Counted from the stretch's first letter, positions 49,849 to 61,554 are shown. The stretch is DNA of 64,000 bases from Agrobacterium vaccinii (GCF_021310995.1 NZ_CP054150.1:2878501-2942500); one strand, 5' to 3'. Made by a program: numbers and translations. The notes: generated from the letters alone by a model not told the origin.

Positions 49849-50919
49849 ATGAAAAGACGCAGCCTCTTCAAACTCTCGTTCCTCGGTGCCCTCATAGCAG
49901 GAGGCGGCCTTTACGCGCGCCAGTCCAGCGCCAGCGCCTATTATAAAGGCCCGATGTCGGATCATTTCGACGGTACGCGCTTCTTCAATCCCGGCGGCGA
50001 AGCGCCCAACGGCTTCCTCGACCTGATGAAGTGGCGGTTCGATGGCGACAAGGCGACCTGGCCGGACGCCTATCCCAGCCCCTTTCCTTTCGTCAAACCG
50101 GACGAGCGCGTCAACGGCACCGATCTGCGCGTCACCTTCGTCGGCCACGCCTCCTTTCTCATCCAGACGGCTGGCTTGAATATTCTGGTCGATCCCGTCT
50201 GGTCGGAGCGCACCAGCCCCTTCAGCTTCGCCGGTCCCAAGCGCGTCAACCCGCCCGGCATCCAGTTCAAGGACTTGCCGCCTATCGATCTCGTGCTGGT
50301 CACGCACAATCACTATGATCATCTTGATACGGAAACGCTGCACCAGCTCCACATCCACCACAAACCGCATTTCATCACGCCACTGGGTAATGACGCCGTC
50401 ATTCGCACCCGTGTCGAAGCTGCCAATATTTCCGTGGGTGATTGGGGCGACGTGCTGACGGTCGCGCCCGACGTGAAAATCCATTTCGAGCCCTGCCATC
50501 ACTGGTCGGCACGCGGCCTCAATGATCGCCGGATGGCGCTGTGGGCCGCCTTCGTCATCGAAACGCCAGGCGGCAAGATCTACCACATCGGCGATACCGG
50601 CTTCCACAGCGGCCTCAACTACCACGCCGCCCGCAAAAAACACGGCAGCTTCCGTCTCGCCAACCTGCCGTTTGGCGCTTACGAACCCCGGTGGTTCATG
50701 AAAGGCCAGCACCAGAACCCGTCCGAAGCCGTGGAAGGCATGAAGATCTGCGGCGCAGCCTATGCCTGCGGCCACCACTGGGGCACGGTGCAACTCACCG
50801 ACGAAGCCATCGATGCGCCCATCATCGCGCTGAAGGCAGCACTGAGCGAACACGGCGTCCCAGAATACCGCTTCCGCCCGATGCGCCCCAGTGAGGTTTT
50901 CGACGTACCGATGGTCTGA
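49849..50919 (+). CDS. MBL-fold hydrolase, NAPE-PLD/UlaG-like
   Basis: A 356-aa metallo-beta-lactamase-fold enzyme. The start MKRRSLFKLSFLGAL gives an exported protein: basic Arg-rich N-terminus and hydrophobic segment to about residue 28. The metal motif is THNHYDHLD (His153, His155, Asp157, His158), with downstream His in EPCHHWS and Asp in HIGDTGFHSG. The pattern matches the N-acyl-phosphatidylethanolamine phospholipase D group. Substrate is not known. It is divergent from ffh and monocistronic. Confidence 0.88.
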   Translation: MKRRSLFKLSFLGALIAGGGLYARQSSASAYYKGPMSDHFDGTRFFNPGGEAPNGFLDLMKWRFDGDKATWPDAYPSPFPFVKPDERVNGTDLRVTFVGHASFLIQTAGLNILVDPVWSERTSPFSFAGPKRVNPPGIQFKDLPPIDLVLVTHNHYDHLDTETLHQLHIHHKPHFITPLGNDAVIRTRVEAANISVGDWGDVLTVAPDVKIHFEPCHHWSARGLNDRRMALWAAFVIETPGGKIYHIGDTGFHSGLNYHAARKKHGSFRLANLPFGAYEPRWFMKGQHQNPSEAVEGMKICGAAYACGHHWGTVQLTDEAIDAPIIALKAALSEHGVPEYRFRPMRPSEVFDVPMV

Positions 50920-51014
50920 GTTTGGCGGGTGGGGCGGCGGCTTGCATTTTCTAGCACTTAGCTAAGGCTAAGATGCTGGAATTGCGTTTTCGATCAATGA
51001 CAGAGCCAGCCGCT

Positions 51015-51218
51015 CACCCCCCTCTGCCTTGCGAGGCATCTCCCCCTCAAGGGGGGAGATCGGCAAGAGGCACGATCATCGCTCCAATCGCAGCCGTCAG
51101 GAGGTTGGCCGGCAATACACGTCGTACCCAGTGCAGCAGCGCAACGCTCAAGATGACCGGCAAGCGAGCCCGCAGCCAATCTCCCCCCCTTGAGGGGGAG
51201 ATGTCCGGCAGGGCAGAG
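51015..51218. repeat. REP-like palindrome, main part, next to IS110 copy 2
   Basis: Left tip CACCCCCCTCTGCC (51015-51028) and right arm ending GGCAGGGCAGAG (to 51218), where the IS begins. Arms match the elements at 33.6 and 44.0 kb; the centre is longer and different, including GCACGATCATCGCTCC. The left tip holds an empty target. Confidence 0.85.
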
Positions 51219-51233
51219 CGACTGTCTTGGCAG

Positions 51234-52409
<1,176 letters not shown>

Positions 52410-52476
52410 TCATTTTACCGCAAGACCAGAGTGCGGGTGACGGTAGTAGAGGAATTGCCAGCTAGGGTTTGAAGTC

Positions 52477-53124
52477 TCACTTCGCCTGCGTCAGGAAAAT
52501 CTTGACGGCGAATAGGGAGAAGACACCGGCGATGGTGTAATCAAGCCCGCGCAGGACCTTGCGATTGCGCTGGAGCCAGCCGGAAAGGCCATCTGCCGCA
52601 AACACGATGCCGATGCCGATGGGCAGGGCGACGATGATGGACCAGAGGCCGAGGAAGATCAGTTTGCCGGTGACGTGCGGGTCCGAGGCGCTGACGAATT
52701 GCGGCAGGAAGGTCATGAAGAAAATGATGACTTTCGGGTTCAGAAGATTGACCCAGATGCCGTTCAGAAGAGCGGACATCAAAGACGCCTGTGGCTTTTG
52801 ATCCTTCGGACGCTCCATGACGAAATTCGAGCCCTTTCTGATAGCCTGAATGGCCAGCCAAACGAGATAGGCGGCGCCGCCTGTTTTGAGCACCAGAAAG
52901 GCTGTGGGGGACGCGACGATGAGGGCCGCCACGCCGAAGGCGACAAGCATGGTGTGGACGGTGATGCCCAGATTGGTGCCCACCAGCGTCATGAAACCCG
53001 CGGTACGGCCTTCACGCAGCGAGCGGCTGATCCAGAGCGTCATATCCGGGCCGGGCGTGACCGCCAGAAGCAGAATGGCGATGGTGAAGGCAATCAGGGT
53101 CGGCAGGCTCGGTATGAATTCCAC
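52477..53124 (-). CDS. LysE/RhtB family amino acid exporter
   Basis: Inner-membrane exporter of 215 aa with five to six helices. The GTG start before EFIPSLPTLIAF gives the usual RhtB-type N-terminus; there is no good ribosome site and a longer frame extends upstream. Marks are LLLAVTPGPDMTLWISRSL and GIWVNLLNPKVIIFFMTFLPQ. Substrates of the family include homoserine, threonine and lysine; none is specified here. It lies 106 bp after the SDR gene on the same strand. Confidence 0.88.
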   Translation of the reverse strand: MEFIPSLPTLIAFTIAILLLAVTPGPDMTLWISRSLREGRTAGFMTLVGTNLGITVHTMLVAFGVAALIVASPTAFLVLKTGGAAYLVWLAIQAIRKGSNFVMERPKDQKPQASLMSALLNGIWVNLLNPKVIIFFMTFLPQFVSASDPHVTGKLIFLGLWSIIVALPIGIGIVFAADGLSGWLQRNRKVLRGLDYTIAGVFSLFAVKIFLTQAK

Positions 53125-53230
53125 GGCGGCACCACACTTGCAAAGGGTTGATGCCTGTTCATAACGCCGTTTCGAGAAGCTGCCAACTGCCCGACAAAAG
53201 AATGCCGCGCCCGCAGGCGCCGCAGGCAAG

Positions 53231-54085
53231 TCAGCTGTTCAGGAAAGACTTGAAATCATCGCTGTAATCTTCGTGCCAACGTGACAAGGGCGGGCGGTTT
53301 TGCACGAGATCGTTGGCGGCCCAGAGGATACGTTTCTCATCCGTTTTGCGGTTCACTTCACCATCAGGGCAAAGAATGTAGAAGTCGCCATTGCCGATGC
53401 CGTCGATCATGAAATCGACCGTCTGTTCCGGCGTCCATGCGCCGGATGGTTTTTCCGTCCGGCCATTGGCGGTGAGGCCGGTAAAGACGAAGCCGGGAAT
53501 GAGAAGATGGGCCGAGATATTGCCGTTCGGTGCGTTTCTCAGCTCATATTCCAAGGCCTCGGTAAAGGCCTTTACGCCCGCCTTGGACACATTGTAGGCC
53601 GGGTCGCCCGGCGGTGTGGTGATGCCCTGCTTGGAGCCGGTGTTGATGATGAGACCCGCCTCTCCATGGGCCAGCATGCCCGAACCGAAGACGCGGCTTC
53701 CATTGACCACGCCCATCAGATTGACGCTGAAAACCTTATCCCAGTTCGCCTGTGGTCCGAAGATGGCGCTGCCGGGCTGTACGCCCGCATTGTTCATCAG
53801 CACATGAACGCGCCCGAAGCGCTGGATGACGGCGCGTTCCAGCGCTTCCAGTTCATCGAGTTTGGAAACATCGGTTGGAATGGAAACGATCTGCTCGTCG
53901 CCATTTTCGGCAAGCGCAGCGATTTCGCTTTGGGCAGCGGCGAGCTTTTCACCGTCGAGGTCAACAAGCACGACACTCATGCCGAAACCGGCGAATTTGC
54001 GGGCGGCTGCAAGGCCGATACCGGATGCAGCACCGGTGACGACGGCGACATTGTCTGGTGCGAATGCGTTGTGAAGGATCGTCAT
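53231..54085 (-). CDS. Short-chain dehydrogenase/reductase
   Basis: Classical SDR of 284 aa. NAD(P)-binding motif TGAASGIG (residues 17-24), VDLDGEKL with Asp after beta-2 suggesting NAD preference, NNAGVQPG, and the catalytic Ser/Tyr/Lys set in TGSKQGI and YNVSK. Substrate unknown. It may be in an operon with the LysE-type exporter. GGAGAAACC precedes the start. Confidence 0.9.
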   Translation of the reverse strand: MTILHNAFAPDNVAVVTGAASGIGLAAARKFAGFGMSVVLVDLDGEKLAAAQSEIAALAENGDEQIVSIPTDVSKLDELEALERAVIQRFGRVHVLMNNAGVQPGSAIFGPQANWDKVFSVNLMGVVNGSRVFGSGMLAHGEAGLIINTGSKQGITTPPGDPAYNVSKAGVKAFTEALEYELRNAPNGNISAHLLIPGFVFTGLTANGRTEKPSGAWTPEQTVDFMIDGIGNGDFYILCPDGEVNRKTDEKRILWAANDLVQNRPPLSRWHEDYSDDFKSFLNS

Positions 54086-54328
54086 TGGTTTCTCCTTTTC
54101 GCTACCGCTTCAAATCTCCGGCAGCGATGTCCCATGGAACCATGCGTTCTACTGACGCGCTGTACAGTCTAGTCTTTTCGGCCCTTCAAGTCACATGAAG
54201 ATGAAAGCGTTCCATCCGCGTGCCGTTTTGCATTTTTGTTGCACGCGCCGATAAACTCGCTAAAAGTGCCGAAATCCCAAGGAAATGGCGATATCCTGAT
54301 GTCGCCGATACGCAAATGGATTTCACCA

Positions 54329-55552
54329 ATGGCCCTTCCCAAAGACGTTAAGAAAGTCGTTCTCGCCTATTCAGGCGGGCTTGATACCTCGATTATTCTG
54401 AAATGGTTGCAGACCGAGCTGAACGCGGACGTCGTGACTTTCACCGCCGATCTCGGCCAGGGCGAAGAGCTGGAGCCTGCGCGCAAGAAGGCCGAGATGC
54501 TGGGCATCAAGGAAATCTTCGTGGAAGATGTGCGCGAAGAATTCGTGCGCGATTTCGTCTTCCCGATGTTCCGCGCCAATGCCGTCTATGAAGGCGTCTA
54601 TCTGCTGGGCACCTCGATTGCCCGGCCGCTGATTTCCAAGCATCTGATCGACATCGCCAAGAAGACCGGCGCCGATGCCATCGCCCACGGCGCGACCGGC
54701 AAGGGCAACGACCAGGTTCGTTTCGAGCTTTCGGCCTATGCGCTGAACCCCGACATCAAGATCATCGCGCCATGGCGCGACTGGACGTTCAAGAGCCGGA
54801 CCGATCTCCTGAACTTCGCCGAACAGCATCAGATACCGGTTGCCAAGGACAAGAAGGGCGAAGCGCCGTTCTCCGTCGATGCCAACCTTCTGCACTCCTC
54901 ATCCGAGGGCAAGGTTCTGGAAGACCCGGCAGTCGAGGCTCCGGAATACGTGCATATGCGCACCATTTCCCCGGAAGCAGCCCCTGACAAGGCGACCATC
55001 ATCAAGGTGGGTTTCCGCAACGGTGATGCCTGCTCCATCAACGGCGTCGAAATGTCGCCTGCGACGCTTCTGGCAGCGCTCAACGATTACGGTCGTGACA
55101 ACGGCATCGGTCGCCTCGATCTGGTCGAAAACCGTTATGTCGGTATGAAGTCTCGTGGCGTGTACGAAACGCCCGGCGGTACCATTCTGCTGGCGGCTCA
55201 CCGCGCCATCGAGAGCATTACGCTCGACCGGGGTGCAGCCCACCTCAAGGACGAGATCATGCCGCGCTACGCCGAGCTGATCTACTACGGCTTCTGGTTC
55301 TCGCCAGAGCGCGAAATGCTGCAGGCGCTGATCGACAAGAGCCAGGAGCATGTGGAAGGTGAAGTGACGCTGAAGCTCTACAAGGGCAACGTCATGGTTA
55401 CCGGTCGCGAATCGGCCAAGTCGCTCTATTCCGACAAGCTGGTGACCTTCGAGGACGACCAGGGCGCTTACGACCAGAAGGATGCAGCGGGCTTCATCAA
55501 GCTCAACGCCCTGCGCCTGCGCACACTCGCCAAGCGCAACCTCGGCAAGTAA
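54329..55552 (+). CDS. argG: Argininosuccinate synthase
   Basis: ATP-dependent condensation of citrulline and aspartate in arginine synthesis. The 407-aa product starts [20 protein letters not shown] with the PP-loop at residues 14-20. Citrulline and aspartate contacts fall in [14 protein letters not shown] and [14 protein letters not shown]. Upstream ATGs add unconserved sequence. It stands alone between divergent SDR and a convergent MFS gene. Confidence 0.97.
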   Translation: MALPKDVKKVVLAYSGGLDTSIILKWLQTELNADVVTFTADLGQGEELEPARKKAEMLGIKEIFVEDVREEFVRDFVFPMFRANAVYEGVYLLGTSIARPLISKHLIDIAKKTGADAIAHGATGKGNDQVRFELSAYALNPDIKIIAPWRDWTFKSRTDLLNFAEQHQIPVAKDKKGEAPFSVDANLLHSSSEGKVLEDPAVEAPEYVHMRTISPEAAPDKATIIKVGFRNGDACSINGVEMSPATLLAALNDYGRDNGIGRLDLVENRYVGMKSRGVYETPGGTILLAAHRAIESITLDRGAAHLKDEIMPRYAELIYYGFWFSPEREMLQALIDKSQEHVEGEVTLKLYKGNVMVTGRESAKSLYSDKLVTFEDDQGAYDQKDAAGFIKLNALRLRTLAKRNLGK

Positions 55553-55573
55553 GCTTTGATATGACATGACTCT

Positions 55574-55600
55574 AAAAGCCTCGGTTCTCCGGGGCTTTTT
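55574..55600. terminator. Terminator after argG, shared with the MFS gene
   Basis: AAAAGCCTCGG (55574-55584) pairs with CCGGGGCTTTT (55589-55599) with one G-U, loop TTCT. The T-run reaches the stop codon of the converging MFS gene. Confidence 0.88.
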
Positions 55601-56799
55601 TATGCCCGCCTGCGCGATAGCAAGGCAAAGACGACATAGCTCGCCACGGCGCTCAACTCCATCAGCGGGATGATGGTGCCGAAACTCGTGAGTGGCGAGC
55701 CGAGCAGGGCGGCGATGACACCGGCTGAAAAACCCGCGCTCATCTGGATGAACCCCATCATCGCCGACGCAGAGCCTGCGATGTGCGGAAAGGGTGCCAT
55801 GCCCATCGTGATGACATGCGGCGTGAGCAGCGCCAGCCCGAAGGTCGCAACCGCCACGGGCCCCATGATCGACAGAAAGGAGGGCGGGATAAGATGCACC
55901 GACAAAAAGATCAGCACACCACCCGTCGCCGACAGGCACAGCCCCATGACCGCAGACCGACGGTCGCCAATTCTGCGGGCGAGGAAGCGCAGGGCAATCG
56001 ACCCGAGAAAATAAGCGCCGGATTGCATCAGCATGCCCACGCCGAATGCCGTGGGCGACAGACCGACGTCGTTGATCAGCACGAAAGGCAGCATGGTCGA
56101 TTGTGCGTAGAGCGCACCGACCGTACCGCCCAGCACCAGCGCCGATAGCAGAAAGCGTGGCGACGCCAGAAGCTCACCATAGGCGCTGAGCAGACGGGAT
56201 GGGCGAAGACGGCTGCGGTCCGGAACCGTCGTTTCGCGCAGGCAGAAAACGATGGCCGTGATCGAAATCAGCCCGAAGCCGAGCATCAGCACGAAAACCG
56301 ACTGCCAGCCGAAGGCCAGCAGCGACAACCCGCCGATCGTCGGCCCCGCCGCCGGGCCGACCGCCAGCATGATGCCAATAAGGTTGAGAATGCCGATGGC
56401 CTGATGGCCACTGAACTGATCGCGCACCACCGCCCGCGCCACGGTGACACCAACCGACGCCCCGATGCCCTGAATGAGACGGGCCGCCAGTAACACCTCG
56501 ACACTGGGTGCGAAAGCGGCAAGCGCTCCGCCCGCCAGATAGATCAGCAGGAATAGAATGGTAGCCTTGCGACGGCCAAACGCATCCGACATGGCACCGG
56601 ACACGAGCTGGGCGATGGCAAAACCGCCAAAATAGAGCGTCAGGCTCATCTTAATCGCCGATTCCGTCGTTGAAAAGGCGCGGACGAGTTCCGGCATCGC
56701 AGGCGTATAAATCGCCATCGACACCGGCCCAAGCGAGGTCAGCATTGCGCCCAGAATAGCCGTGCGCCGCACCGTCATCGGCGTTGTCAAACTGCTCAC
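55600..56799 (-). CDS. Bcr/CflA family MFS drug efflux transporter
   Basis: A 399-aa, 12-helix proton-coupled exporter. GTG start overlapping the MarR-type gene's stop by 4 bp. Bcr/CflA traits are SMAIYTPAMPELVRAF in TM1, GAMSDAFGRRKATILFLLIY in loop 2-3 and RLIQGIGASVGVTVARAVVRD in TM4-5. With a co-transcribed MarR-type gene this looks like an inducible drug or metabolite efflux unit. Substrate unknown. Confidence 0.9.
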   Translation of the reverse strand: MSSLTTPMTVRRTAILGAMLTSLGPVSMAIYTPAMPELVRAFSTTESAIKMSLTLYFGGFAIAQLVSGAMSDAFGRRKATILFLLIYLAGGALAAFAPSVEVLLAARLIQGIGASVGVTVARAVVRDQFSGHQAIGILNLIGIMLAVGPAAGPTIGGLSLLAFGWQSVFVLMLGFGLISITAIVFCLRETTVPDRSRLRPSRLLSAYGELLASPRFLLSALVLGGTVGALYAQSTMLPFVLINDVGLSPTAFGVGMLMQSGAYFLGSIALRFLARRIGDRRSAVMGLCLSATGGVLIFLSVHLIPPSFLSIMGPVAVATFGLALLTPHVITMGMAPFPHIAGSASAMMGFIQMSAGFSAGVIAALLGSPLTSFGTIIPLMELSAVASYVVFALLSRRRA

Positions 56800-57266
56800 G
56801 TCGGGGCCTGCTTGCTCTTGTCGCTCACTGCCATCTGAAGGTTTTTCTGGACGGTCGCCAGGAGATCATGAAATTTGGACAGATCGCTCTCGCTGAAACC
56901 CTCCGTCGCCTGACCGATCAGGCTATCGACCTCGAGGCGCACGGCAACCAGCAACAGCTCTGACGTCTGCGTCAGATAAATGCATTTGGAACGGCGATCA
57001 TCCGGGTTGGGACGCCGCTCCACCAGATCGAGCGATTGCAACCTGTCGAGATAGGTGCACACCGTCATGGGCTCGAGACCGATACGGCTGGCAATATCGG
57101 CCTGCTTGCTGCCGTCGATGGCCGCAACCGTCAAAAGGGCACGCGCCTCACCTGGTGTCAGCCCAAGGCCCGCCTCACTGATGCGTCGCTCGAAGGCGCT
57201 GTTGAGAAAACGCGCACTGCTGTTGAGCAGGAAGGCCAGTGATTCTTTTTCAAGGGAAGTGTTCAT
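56796..57266 (-). CDS. MarR-family transcriptional regulator
   Basis: Winged-helix repressor of 156 aa starting MNTSLEKESLAFLLNSSARF; a far longer frame upstream has no homology and crosses the promoter. The DNA-binding part is GLTPGEARALLTVAAIDGSKQADIASRIGLEP, with recognition helix after QADIA, and wing PNPDDRRSKCIYLT. It is divergent from the M3 peptidase gene and leads the MFS gene, so it probably controls one or both. Confidence 0.9.
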   Translation of the reverse strand: MNTSLEKESLAFLLNSSARFLNSAFERRISEAGLGLTPGEARALLTVAAIDGSKQADIASRIGLEPMTVCTYLDRLQSLDLVERRPNPDDRRSKCIYLTQTSELLLVAVRLEVDSLIGQATEGFSESDLSKFHDLLATVQKNLQMAVSDKSKQAPT

Positions 57267-57446
57267 GGCGCGCCTGTTTGGTAAGCCTTCCTTATAAAAA
57301 ACTTCGCGGCCCAAAGGCAAGGCGCGCTCTTTGTCTAGAGCCCTGTCCCAGAGAATAGTTTTCCTCGGCACCCGAAGCCACATATTGAAACGCAGCCTCA
57401 GCCATGCCCATATGCATACAAATCGCATCTGCATGAGGACGAACCG

Positions 57447-59507
57447 ATGACTTCCACCGCCGCACACTATCCCGCCTTGACCGAATGGAACGGGAAAAAC
57501 GGTTTGCCTCGGTTCGATGCGGTCAAAGACGAGGACTTTGCCGGCGCTTTCGATGCCGCACTCACCGCTCATGATGCCGAGATCGACGACATCGCAAACA
57601 ATGCGGACGCGCCGAGCTTCGCCAACACCATCATCGCCCTAGAAACCGCAGGCGACGCGCTGTCGCGCGTTTCCGCCCTGTTCTGGAACAAGGCGGGCGC
57701 CCACACCAATTCGGCAATTCAGGCGCTGGAGCGCGAGATTGCGCCGAAAATGTCGCGGCATTACTCGAAGATCAGCATGAACGAGGCGCTGTTTGCGCGG
57801 GTCGATACGCTGTGGGAACAGCGCGAAATGCTCGGCCTGACCGGCGAAGAACTGCGCGTGCTGGAACGCCACTGGAAAGGTTTTGTCCGCTCCGGGGCGA
57901 AGCTGGCAAAGGATCATCAGGAACGCCTCGCCGCCATCAACGAAGAACTCGCGGGTTTGGGCGCAAAATTCGGCCAGAATGTTCTGGCCGATGAGAAAAG
58001 CTGGAAGCTGCTTCTGTCTTCGGACGAAGAACTCGCAGGCCTTCCCGGCTTTTTGCGCGATTCCATGGAAAGTGCGGCGCGCGAGCACGGCGAAGACGGC
58101 AAGTTCGCCGTCACCCTATCCCGCTCGATCATCGAGCCGTTCCTGACCTTTTCCGAGCGGCGCGATCTGCGCGAGCAGGCGTTCAAGGCCTGGGTCGCCC
58201 GTGGCGAAAACGGTGGTGAGAGCGACAATCGCGACACCGTCAAACGCACGCTGGAACTGCGCGACGAAAAGGCAAAGCTGCTCGGCTACGACAATTTCGC
58301 CGCCTACAAGCTCGACAACACCATGGCCAAGACACCTGATGCGGTGAACACGCTGCTGATGCAGGTGTGGGACAAGGCCGTTGCCCGCGCGGGCGAGGAA
58401 GAGGCGGAGCTGGCCGAGGTCATCGCTGACGAAGGCAAGAACCACGAGGTGATGCCGTGGGACTGGCGCCACTACGCCGAAAAACTGCGGTCCAAAAAAT
58501 TCAGCTTCTCGGAAACGGAGCTCAAGCCCTATCTTCAACTGGAAAAAATCGTCGAAGCCTGCTTCGACGTTGCGCACAGACTGTTCGGCATCAAAGCCAT
58601 CGAACTGAAAGACGCAACCGCCTATCACCCTGACGTGCGGACCTTCGAAATTCGCAATGACAAGGGCGACCTCGTTGCCATGTTCCTCGCCGATTTCTTT
58701 GCCCGGCCTTCTAAACGCTCCGGCGCATGGATGAGTTCGTTTCAGTCGCAGCACAAGCTGCCCCTGAAGAACGGCACGACGGGCGAATTGCCAATCATCT
58801 ACAATGTCTGCAATTTCGCCAAGCCATCGGCTGGAAAACCGGCCCTTCTGTCTTTGGATGATGCCCGCACGCTGTTCCACGAATTCGGCCACGCGCTGCA
58901 CGGCATGCTTTCCAACGTCACCTGCCCCTCGGTATCCGGCACCGGCGTCTCGCGCGATTTCGTGGAGCTGCCCTCCCAGCTTTACGAACACTGGCTGACC
59001 GTGCCGGAAATCCTCGAAAAATACGCCCTTCACTACGAGACGGGCGCACCGATGCCCAAGTCACTGCTGGACAAAGTGCTGGCCGCCCAGACCTTCAATG
59101 CCGGTTTCAACACGGTGGAATTCACCTCCTCTGCCCTCGTGGACATGGCATTTCACACGCAAGGCGCAGTCAGCGACCCCATGGCGGTGCAGAGCGAGGT
59201 TCTGGGCAAACTCAACATGCCCAAATCCATCGTCATGCGCCACGCCACCCCACACTTCCAGCACGTGTTCTCCGGCGATGGCTATTCGGCGGGCTACTAT
59301 TCCTACATGTGGTCGGAAGTTCTGGACGCCGATGCCTTCGAAGCGTTCGAAGAAACCGGCAACGCCTTCGACCCCGAAACGGCACGCAAGCTGAAAGACA
59401 ACATCTATTCGGTTGGCGGTTCCATCGACGCGGAGGAAACCTACAAGGCGTTCCGCGGCAAGATGCCAAGCCCCGATGCGATGCTGAAGAAGCGCGGGCT
59501 GGTTTAA
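57447..59507 (+). CDS. dcp: M3 family metallopeptidase (peptidyl-dipeptidase Dcp-like)
   Basis: Cytoplasmic zinc oligopeptidase of 686 aa, close to the 680 of E. coli Dcp and PrlC. Zinc motif HEFGH at residues 478-482 with the second Glu downstream. The N-terminus LPRFDAVKDEDFAGAFDAAL and DDIANNADAPSFANTIIALE match M3A. Dcp and oligopeptidase A are hard to separate by eye, so the symbol is tentative. It is divergent from marR with 180 bp between starts. Confidence 0.92.
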   Translation: MTSTAAHYPALTEWNGKNGLPRFDAVKDEDFAGAFDAALTAHDAEIDDIANNADAPSFANTIIALETAGDALSRVSALFWNKAGAHTNSAIQALEREIAPKMSRHYSKISMNEALFARVDTLWEQREMLGLTGEELRVLERHWKGFVRSGAKLAKDHQERLAAINEELAGLGAKFGQNVLADEKSWKLLLSSDEELAGLPGFLRDSMESAAREHGEDGKFAVTLSRSIIEPFLTFSERRDLREQAFKAWVARGENGGESDNRDTVKRTLELRDEKAKLLGYDNFAAYKLDNTMAKTPDAVNTLLMQVWDKAVARAGEEEAELAEVIADEGKNHEVMPWDWRHYAEKLRSKKFSFSETELKPYLQLEKIVEACFDVAHRLFGIKAIELKDATAYHPDVRTFEIRNDKGDLVAMFLADFFARPSKRSGAWMSSFQSQHKLPLKNGTTGELPIIYNVCNFAKPSAGKPALLSLDDARTLFHEFGHALHGMLSNVTCPSVSGTGVSRDFVELPSQLYEHWLTVPEILEKYALHYETGAPMPKSLLDKVLAAQTFNAGFNTVEFTSSALVDMAFHTQGAVSDPMAVQSEVLGKLNMPKSIVMRHATPHFQHVFSGDGYSAGYYSYMWSEVLDADAFEAFEETGNAFDPETARKLKDNIYSVGGSIDAEETYKAFRGKMPSPDAMLKKRGLV

Positions 59508-59681
59508 GTTTAGGGTGCCGCCAGACACCCGAAAACTGTCATAAAACTCTGATACGGCGTTTCTGCAAGGGGCTTATGTCGTAGCCCCCCCTTTCGCATT
59601 TGTAAAAAAAAGGTTATGAGCCCGCCAGACTAAATTGGCGCATCTTTAGTTATGACGCCCCAACCTCAGAGATATTGAACA

Positions 59682-61502
59682 ATGGCACTTCGCAACATCG
59701 CGATTATCGCGCACGTTGACCATGGCAAAACGACGCTCGTTGACGAGCTTCTGAAACAGTCCGGTTCGTTCCGCGAAAACCAGCGCGTTGCAGAGCGCGT
59801 TATGGATTCGAACGACCTCGAAAAAGAACGCGGCATCACCATTCTCGCCAAGGCGACGTCTGTCGAGTGGAAGGGTGTTCGTATCAACATCGTTGACACC
59901 CCCGGCCACGCCGACTTCGGTGGCGAAGTCGAGCGTATCCTGTCGATGGTGGACGGCGCGATCGTTCTGGTCGACTCATCCGAGGGACCAATGCCGCAGA
60001 CGAAGTTCGTCGTCTCCAAGGCTCTCAAGGTTGGCCTCAAGCCTATCGTTGCGATCAACAAGATCGACCGTCCCGATGGCCGCCACGAAGAAGTCATCAA
60101 CGAAGTGTTCGACCTTTTCGCGAACCTCGATGCGACCGATGAGCAGCTCGACTTCCCGATCCTTTACGGTTCCGGTCGTGATGGCTGGATGAACGTCAAT
60201 CCTGAGGGTCCAAAGGACGAAGGTCTTGCACCTTTGCTCGATCTGGTTCTCAAGCACGTTCCTGAGCCTACGGTTGAAGAAGGCCCGTTCCGTCTGATCG
60301 GCACGATCCTTGAAGCCAACCCCTTCCTCGGCCGTATCATCACCGGTCGTATCGCTTCCGGTACGCTGAAGTCCAACCAGCCTGTCAAGGTCTTGGGTCA
60401 GGACGGAAAGCTGATCGAAACCGGTCGTATTTCCAAGATTCTCGCATTCCGCGGCATCGAGCGCACAGCCATCGATGAAGCCCATGCAGGCGACATCGTT
60501 GCTATCGCTGGTCTTTCCAAGGGCACCGTTGCCGACACGTTCTGTGACCCTTCCGTTACCGAAGCGATGACCGCACAGCCAATCGACCCACCAACGGTGA
60601 CCATGTCCTTCATCGTCAACGACAGCCCGTTGGCTGGCACCGAAGGCGACAAGGTCACATCGCGCGTTATCCGCGATCGCCTGTACAAGGAAGCCGAAGG
60701 CAACGTTGCGCTGAAGATCGAAGAAGCCGAAGGCAAGGATTCGTTCTTCGTATCAGGCCGTGGCGAATTGCAGCTTGCAGTTCTGATCGAAACCATGCGT
60801 CGCGAAGGCTTCGAGCTTGCCGTTTCGCGCCCTCGCGTCGTCATGCAGAAGGACGAGAACGGCCAGACCATCGAGCCGATCGAAGAAGTCGTCATCGACG
60901 TGGATGAAGAGCATTCCGGTATCGTCGTTCAGAAGATGTCCGAACGTAAGGCAGAAATGACCGAGCTTCGTCCATCCGGCGGCAACCGCGTTCGCCTGAA
61001 GTTCCTGGCACCGACCCGTGGCCTCATCGGCTACCAGTCCGAACTTCTGACAGACACACGCGGCACCGCGATCATGAACCGTCTGTTCCACTCCTACCAG
61101 CCGTTCAAGGGCGCTATCGCTGGTCGCGTCCAGGGTGTTCTGCTGTCGAACGGTTCCGGTGAAGCTGTTGCCTACGCCATGTTCAACCTGGAAGATCGCG
61201 GCCCGATGATGATCGAGCCCGGCGAAAAGGTTTATGCTGGCATGATCATCGGCATTCACACACGCGACAACGACCTTGAAGTCAACGTGCTCAAGGGCAA
61301 GCAGCTCACCAACATCCGCGCCGCTGGCAAGGATGAAGCCGTGAAGTTGACACCACCCATCCGCATGACGCTTGACCGCGCGCTCTCCTGGATTCAGGAC
61401 GACGAGCTGATGGAAGTGACGCCAAAGTCCATCCGTCTTCGCAAGATGTTCCTGGATGCCAACGACCGCAAGCGTTTCGACAAGGCAAAGCTTGCCGGCT
61501 GA
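59682..61502 (+). CDS. typA: Ribosome-associated GTPase TypA/BipA
   Basis: Translational GTPase of 606 aa involved in 50S assembly and stress adaptation. G1 AHVDHGKTT, switch DLEKERGITILAK, G3 DTPGHADFGGEVERIL, G4 NKIDRPDGR. Domain III and V follow, then the BipA-specific C-terminal domain (VYAGMIIGIHTRDNDLEVNV). Codons are strikingly biased to the C/T-ended forms used in highly expressed genes. It is monocistronic with its own terminator. Confidence 0.97.
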   Translation: MALRNIAIIAHVDHGKTTLVDELLKQSGSFRENQRVAERVMDSNDLEKERGITILAKATSVEWKGVRINIVDTPGHADFGGEVERILSMVDGAIVLVDSSEGPMPQTKFVVSKALKVGLKPIVAINKIDRPDGRHEEVINEVFDLFANLDATDEQLDFPILYGSGRDGWMNVNPEGPKDEGLAPLLDLVLKHVPEPTVEEGPFRLIGTILEANPFLGRIITGRIASGTLKSNQPVKVLGQDGKLIETGRISKILAFRGIERTAIDEAHAGDIVAIAGLSKGTVADTFCDPSVTEAMTAQPIDPPTVTMSFIVNDSPLAGTEGDKVTSRVIRDRLYKEAEGNVALKIEEAEGKDSFFVSGRGELQLAVLIETMRREGFELAVSRPRVVMQKDENGQTIEPIEEVVIDVDEEHSGIVVQKMSERKAEMTELRPSGGNRVRLKFLAPTRGLIGYQSELLTDTRGTAIMNRLFHSYQPFKGAIAGRVQGVLLSNGSGEAVAYAMFNLEDRGPMMIEPGEKVYAGMIIGIHTRDNDLEVNVLKGKQLTNIRAAGKDEAVKLTPPIRMTLDRALSWIQDDELMEVTPKSIRLRKMFLDANDRKRFDKAKLAG

Positions 61503-61526
61503 TATTCGGCTTCATCTATGAATTTG

Positions 61527-61554
61527 AAAAACCCGGCCATCGCGTCGGGTTTTT
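61527..61554 (+). terminator. Terminator after typA
   Basis: AAAAACCCG (61527-61535) pairs perfectly with CGGGTTTTT (61546-61554), followed by further T residues. Confidence 0.9.

Noticed and set aside
49735..50853. Open frame of 372 codons opposite the MBL-fold gene
   Set aside because: Antisense shadow; the plus strand shows the metal motif and export signal.
55000..56000. 346-codon minus-strand frame across the argG 3' end and MFS gene
   Set aside because: Mixes out-of-frame sequence from two firm genes and crosses the argG terminator.
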